Source: Ustulina deusta (taxonomy: Eukaryota > Ascomycota > Sordariomycetes > Xylariales > Xylariaceae). Taken from it: 64,000 nt of DNA. This document shows, piece after piece, positions 60,225 to 64,000 of the stretch. Position 1 is the first letter of the stretch. Every line of letters starts with the position of its first letter. Below the pieces are notes generated by a model. The model searched no databases and was not told the DNA's origin. It saw only the letters and a program-made list of their open reading frames with translations. The DNA is taken from the NCBI GenBank assembly GCA_023159155.1, contig JAJNNX010000054.1:62001-126000 (forward strand), given 5' to 3'. A program made the translations under genes and the position numbers.

Positions 60225-61830
60225 TTTGAAGAAGTTTCCCGCCGCGCCCGGCGTCTTAATAAAATGGCTTTAGGCGCCGCAGGCCTGAACATGTCCATTG
60301 GAGGAGGTAATCTAACAAGCTGGGCCCTCGAGGGCCTACTCTACTCTTACACTGCATTACTATCTGGCCGAGGTTTCCATCAGATCTACAAATGGACATT
60401 AATAATACCCTATTCCTGGCCTTATCTATTTCATGTCACCACTAAGCGCTCCCTGATCACATATCCGGCAGAAGTTTAACTCCATGAGCCTAGCTTTCGA
60501 AAAATTAGGAGATATTGCCAAAACGAGAAGATTCGGCCGAGATTTGTCGAACATCGGCGCAATCCAGTACTGGTGTTTTCCGCGTCTATAGGAGGGAGAG
60601 CGTCCGTCAATCGACGAAAGATTTAGGAACAAGGGAGTGTCTCTCGCACCTATGACGGTAGATAGAAACGCGAGATACCAAGAAAGAACATAATCAAATT
60701 TTACCTCGTCCTCGTTCAACTCCACATACCACTCAATATTACCAAAGGGTAGCTAGATACGAAAGCAGACGATAGGAAATGGCTAGATGAGGAAGAAGAG
60801 GACTCCCGTTAGCCTCATCCTCATGCGAGAGGAATGCTTCGTAGATAATGAGATAATACAGTACCATTTCACCTTTAGTGAAGTCATGCCAGTGTTTTAC
60901 AAATACTACGTGAACGGCGTTTCGAAATCACGTAACCAGAAATCCGTGGGAGACGAGGTTAAACTGACCAATCTAGTCTCCAACCACTTCCCCAAAAGAG
61001 AAATAGTAGGTCACTACTAGTATTAGATGACGACGAAGTTAACAAGAGTCAAAGGAATTACCTAAAGCACCTCGTACCATACAATAGGAAAGTCATACTA
61101 GTTATCACAATGGCGCTGCGCTGCGGGTCGAGAGCAATAAGGGAATTCGTCATGCCGAACAATACCAGTCCGCGAGTCCGTGGAGGTATGTATAAGAGGA
61201 ACGGATGCCTCACGTCTCGAGGTCCTCGTACTATATGGCTCGGAAAGCCCGAGCCAGAATAGCTATCCGAGGGGCGAAGCAAGAGCCGCCGACGACGACG
61301 GGGGAGAAAAATACGGCGACCCAGCTCGCGGTGGATCCGGGACCGCTGCGGGCGCGCAAGCCCGGCTGGTCGCGCCAGAGGGTGTGTAAGGTACTTAGTA
61401 GGTAGGTTAAGTATGTAAGTAAGTAACCACGGAGTTGCGGCGCCTCTTTGCCGCTGGGCCGGAAGGCGGCTGCCGGCAATGCGTTTCTGCAGCGGGCTGG
61501 GGCGGCCGAGTCTTCGGTTGGGACGCCGCTTGGGCCGTGATTGAGCCTACTCCTCGTAAAGTTGTCATGAATGGGACAGTTGCTAGGTCAAGGTACAATA
61601 TGTGAGGGGGTTCGAACGGTCGTATATTGAGTGTGGGTAGGCTACAAGACTGAAGCCTTTAGGCGGGAGATTCTCTATGTGCGGACATGGGACGTAGGTT
61701 AGGTAGGTATATATACCTTAGCGAGTGTGCACATGTTCTCGGTTGCTTGGCATGACAACTATCCTCCCCTCCCGAGTCAGGTTGTCCCTAAGCTGATAGA
61801 TAATGAGTGTGTAGAGTGGTTCATAGTATG

Positions 61831-61856
61831 GTGTGTGTGTGTATGTATGTAGGTGG
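61831..61856 (+). repeat. GT-rich microsatellite
   Basis: A run of GT dinucleotides passing into GTAT and GTAG units. It is a simple sequence repeat. Confidence 0.85.
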
Positions 61857-62050
61857 GTTAGGTCATATATGGGGATTGTGTAGAGCTGGGATGGTGCATG
61901 GGTAATATGTGCGCATGGTGAAGTGGATGCGATGTGAGTATGAAGATGGTGCGAGAATGGTGGTAGACGATGGCGGCGGTGGGCGGAGTAGCGAAGACCG
62001 ACAGATGAGTGATGGCGGCGGCTAAGGAAAAAGAAAAAGAAAAGAAGAGA

Positions 62051-62076
62051 GGAGGGAGAGGGAGAGGGAGAGGGAG
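62051..62076 (+). repeat. GGGAGA hexamer microsatellite
   Basis: Four tandem units of a GGGAGA-type hexamer within a longer purine-only stretch (about 62024-62080). It is a potential triplex-forming or length-variable tract. Confidence 0.85.
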
Positions 62077-62245
62077 TAGGTACCAGTATTCACAATGCGA
62101 ATTTGGAGAAAAGGGAACTGCCGTCGAGGGTGCATGTATAGATGTGTGTGTATAGATAGAGTGTTGTTGCTCAACTCAGCTGGATACCAATTTCGGGGAC
62201 TGTACAATAAACAAATCACAATGATGGAGATTTCTCTCGTTGGCT

Positions 62246-62272
62246 AGATAGATACGATAGATACGATAGATA
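62246..62272 (+). repeat. GATAGATAC simple repeat
   Basis: About three tandem units of a nine-base GATAGATAC-type word. It is a simple repeat containing several GATA cores, but far from any gene start. Confidence 0.75.
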
Positions 62273-63328
62273 TGTCTCTCCATTCCAGCGAGGATAATTC
62301 AGCGAATTGAATTCATATTATTCGATCACAGGTCTTCCTCGTTACTGGTTTCATTGACTGTCCGGCAAACCCGTGTTTACGCTGTCGTCCGAGAGTATCT
62401 AAATCCCATCCGTCATGATTCGCGATCATGCGACATTTTGTGATAGCTCGAACGGCAGATGTAAATCCAGTCGAAAGATTAATCCCCCCAATTCGAGGGG
62501 CTCTCGTGGCAATTCCGGCTCGACCGTCAGCCTGTGCTAACTTTTACCCGTACTCCCCCCCCTGACTTCTATCGTTTGAAAATATGTGCCGGACTAATCT
62601 TCAAATTTTCGTCACTTGTGCGCGAATTGGGATTGTTATCGAGGAATGAGAGGTTTGGGAGGGAGACTTCCTGGTTCCGGTGTTCAAAGATGATTTTCAA
62701 AGAGAATACGGACAATTAATTACTCTTCGTTCTCACACTTAGACTAGAGACTGTTGAGATATGGTCAATTTTCCAGATGTGGTGGCTAGATTGATTCGGT
62801 TTCTGTGAGATTGCCGCATCGCAAGACTCTAAGTTGTATCAGGAACACAATCAAACCCTCCTAGGGTGTGTTGGATGTTGTGTTCAGACAGCCCGTGAAC
62901 AGACCCCTAGATGCCGTCGCATATTCGTCTCCGGGCTCGCCAAGATCGTCACGTTCCGTCATCACCGTCACGCGAGAAGCGTAAACGCACAAAGGGTCTG
63001 TCACTACATGCTGGCGCAATGGATAGATAGCACAGGTCACATCTAAACGGGAGCAGTCAAGCGAGAACGTGATATATGTATACTCTATGTACGGGGGGGA
63101 GTCAAAGACCAAGCCACTGGGCAGGCGTTGCTCAATGAATGCAAGGGGGGTTACGGGGGGTTATATACAACAGAGCGCGTGTGGCAGGCAGACAGACAGA
63201 CCTCCCAGCTTCTTCCCCTCCAGCCGCATTCCCAGACGTCCTTGTCGAGAACCCAATGCCGGAAAGGTAGACAGCCAGAGCAGACAGAGGCCCGCCTCGG
63301 CGTCGCTGAGCTTGGGCGTGACGCGCGT

Positions 63329-64000
63329 CTAGGCGGTGAAGGTGGAGTTGAGGGGCCCGAACTTGATGTTGGAGTAGACGACGCTGGCGTTGGGCGACTG
63401 GGACTCGACGTCGGAGGGGACGCCCGAGGTGGTGGCGCAGGAGCCGCGGGCGGAGCCGACGGCGGACCCGTCGACGGGGTAGGTGGAGTCGAGCCACAGC
63501 ATGTTGGCCGCGTGGTCGTCCCAGATGGACATGACGAGGACCATGTCGTCGGAGAGGGCGGAGCCCATGCCGGACAGGCCGCCGCGCTGGCTGAAGATGT
63601 TGGTGTCGCCGAAGGCCGTCTTCTGCGCGCTGCAGTAGTCCTCGGTGATGGAGTTGCCGCTGACGCCCGAGATGGTGCTCTCACTGTTGGCGATCACCTT
63701 GCCGTTCTGCACGTAGAAGCGCTTGATCTCGCTCAGCGAGCCGCTCGACTCGATGAACTGCGTCACCACCGTGATCTTCTTGGACGTGTCGACCGTGAGC
63801 CCCTTGCCGTAGAAGGTCTTGTCGCCTTGGCGGTAGCTGTTGAAGTCGCATCCGTCGGGGTCGCAGTCGCCGGCGTAGCGGTCGGAGGAGTAGGTGCCGC
63901 CGCAGGAGTCGCCGCTGCACGAGTGGTAGTCGGACTGGGTGCAGGGGTGAGGAGTGTAGGCGCTGGAGATGGAGTTGGCCTCCCAGATATCCATCTCAGC
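63329..64000 (-). CDS. GH7 cellobiohydrolase, 3' part (runs off the window)
   Basis: The C-terminal 223 residues of a glycoside hydrolase family 7 cellulase that cuts cellobiose from cellulose chain ends with retention. The frame is open to the window edge and begins with the catalytic motif [10 protein letters not shown], so the nucleophile Glu, the Asp and the acid/base Glu (ExDxxE) are all present. It continues with [51 protein letters not shown] and [19 protein letters not shown]. The protein ends GPLNSTFTA, with no linker and no CBM1. The loop words match cellobiohydrolases better than endoglucanases. The N-terminal half, signal peptide and promoter lie outside the window. Coding is strongly GC-biased at third positions. 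Confidence 0.93.
   Translation of the reverse strand, partial: AEMDIWEANSISSAYTPHPCTQSDYHSCSGDSCGGTYSSDRYAGDCDPDGCDFNSYRQGDKTFYGKGLTVDTSKKITVVTQFIESSGSLSEIKRFYVQNGKVIANSESTISGVSGNSITEDYCSAQKTAFGDTNIFSQRGGLSGMGSALSDDMVLVMSIWDDHAANMLWLDSTYPVDGSAVGSARGSCATTSGVPSDVESQSPNASVVYSNIKFGPLNSTFTA

Larger units (their letters stand above)
60225..63328. other. long gene-free region with simple repeats
   Basis: 3.1 kb with no supported gene. Simple repeats occur at 61831-61856 (GT/GTAT), 62051-62076 (GGGAGA) and 62246-62272 (GATAGATAC). Short frames around 60426-61600 show nothing recognisable. The right end holds the 3' flank of the GH7 gene. Confidence 0.5.

Noticed and set aside
63151..63684. A 177-codon Pro/Ser/Ala-rich frame on the minus strand
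   Set aside because: It is the shifted frame of the GH7 gene, which has clear family motifs in its own frame.

Overview
The window is nuclear DNA of a filamentous ascomycete (Pezizomycotina), most likely a plant-associated or wood-decaying Sordariomycete-type fungus. Genes carry short introns (about 45-200 bp) with GT...AG borders and CTAAC/CTAAT-like branch sites, and the families seen are typical of such fungi: a CFEM/PTH11-like receptor, an AA9 copper monooxygenase, a GH7 cellulase, oxalate decarboxylase, SulP and MFS transporters, and a fungal DUF3669 protein. I assembled exons by hand, and for every multi-exon gene listed the phases close to a whole number of codons.

Layout. 0-4 kb: no gene; one truncated inverted-repeat element and a block of decayed tandem repeats. 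4-6.3 kb: secreted GMC oxidoreductase (-). 9.2-11.1 kb: CFEM/PTH11-like receptor (+). 12.3 kb: initiator tRNA-Met (+). 12.8-14.6 kb: ASNSD1-type asparagine synthetase-like protein (+). 16.1-18.4 kb: 4CL-like acyl-CoA ligase (+). 19-19.7 kb: small five-exon gene whose start codon is split by an intron (-). 22.6-23.6 kb: dead MFS transporter, followed at 23.8-24.1 kb by a MITE-like inverted-repeat element. 24.4-25.5 kb: DUF3669 protein (+). 25.9-27.0 kb: AA9 LPMO with a 4-nt microexon (-). 29.6-32.0 kb: SulP anion transporter (-). 35.5-37.0 kb: bicupin oxalate decarboxylase (-). 38.7-39.6 kb: DUF1275 membrane protein (+). 41.4-43.4 kb: MFS transporter (+). 43.9-45.6 kb: FAD monooxygenase (-). 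47.1-48.0 kb: extended SDR (+), converging on a secreted SMP-30-type lactonase at 48.3-50.0 kb (-). 51.6-55.8 kb: P4-ATPase flippase (-). 57.6-60.2 kb: VPS9/CUE Rab5 exchange factor (+). 63.3 kb to the edge: 3' part of a GH7 cellobiohydrolase (-).

Themes. Several genes point to lignocellulose decay and oxalate handling (GMC oxidase, AA9, GH7, oxalate decarboxylase, possibly the SulP carrier). The 41-50 kb block (MFS carrier, monooxygenase, SDR, lactonase) could be a small catabolic or secondary-metabolite group, but this is inference from proximity. Housekeeping genes (tRNA-iMet, ASNSD1, flippase, VPS9) lie between these. Intergenic DNA is long, gene-free and rich in short AGGTAGGTA- and TAGTGTAG-type words. 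I found no CRISPR array, rRNA or intact transposase gene, and no clearly new multi-gene system. The most unusual items are the split start codon, the 4-nt microexon, the inverted-repeat element pair and the mutated MFS relic.
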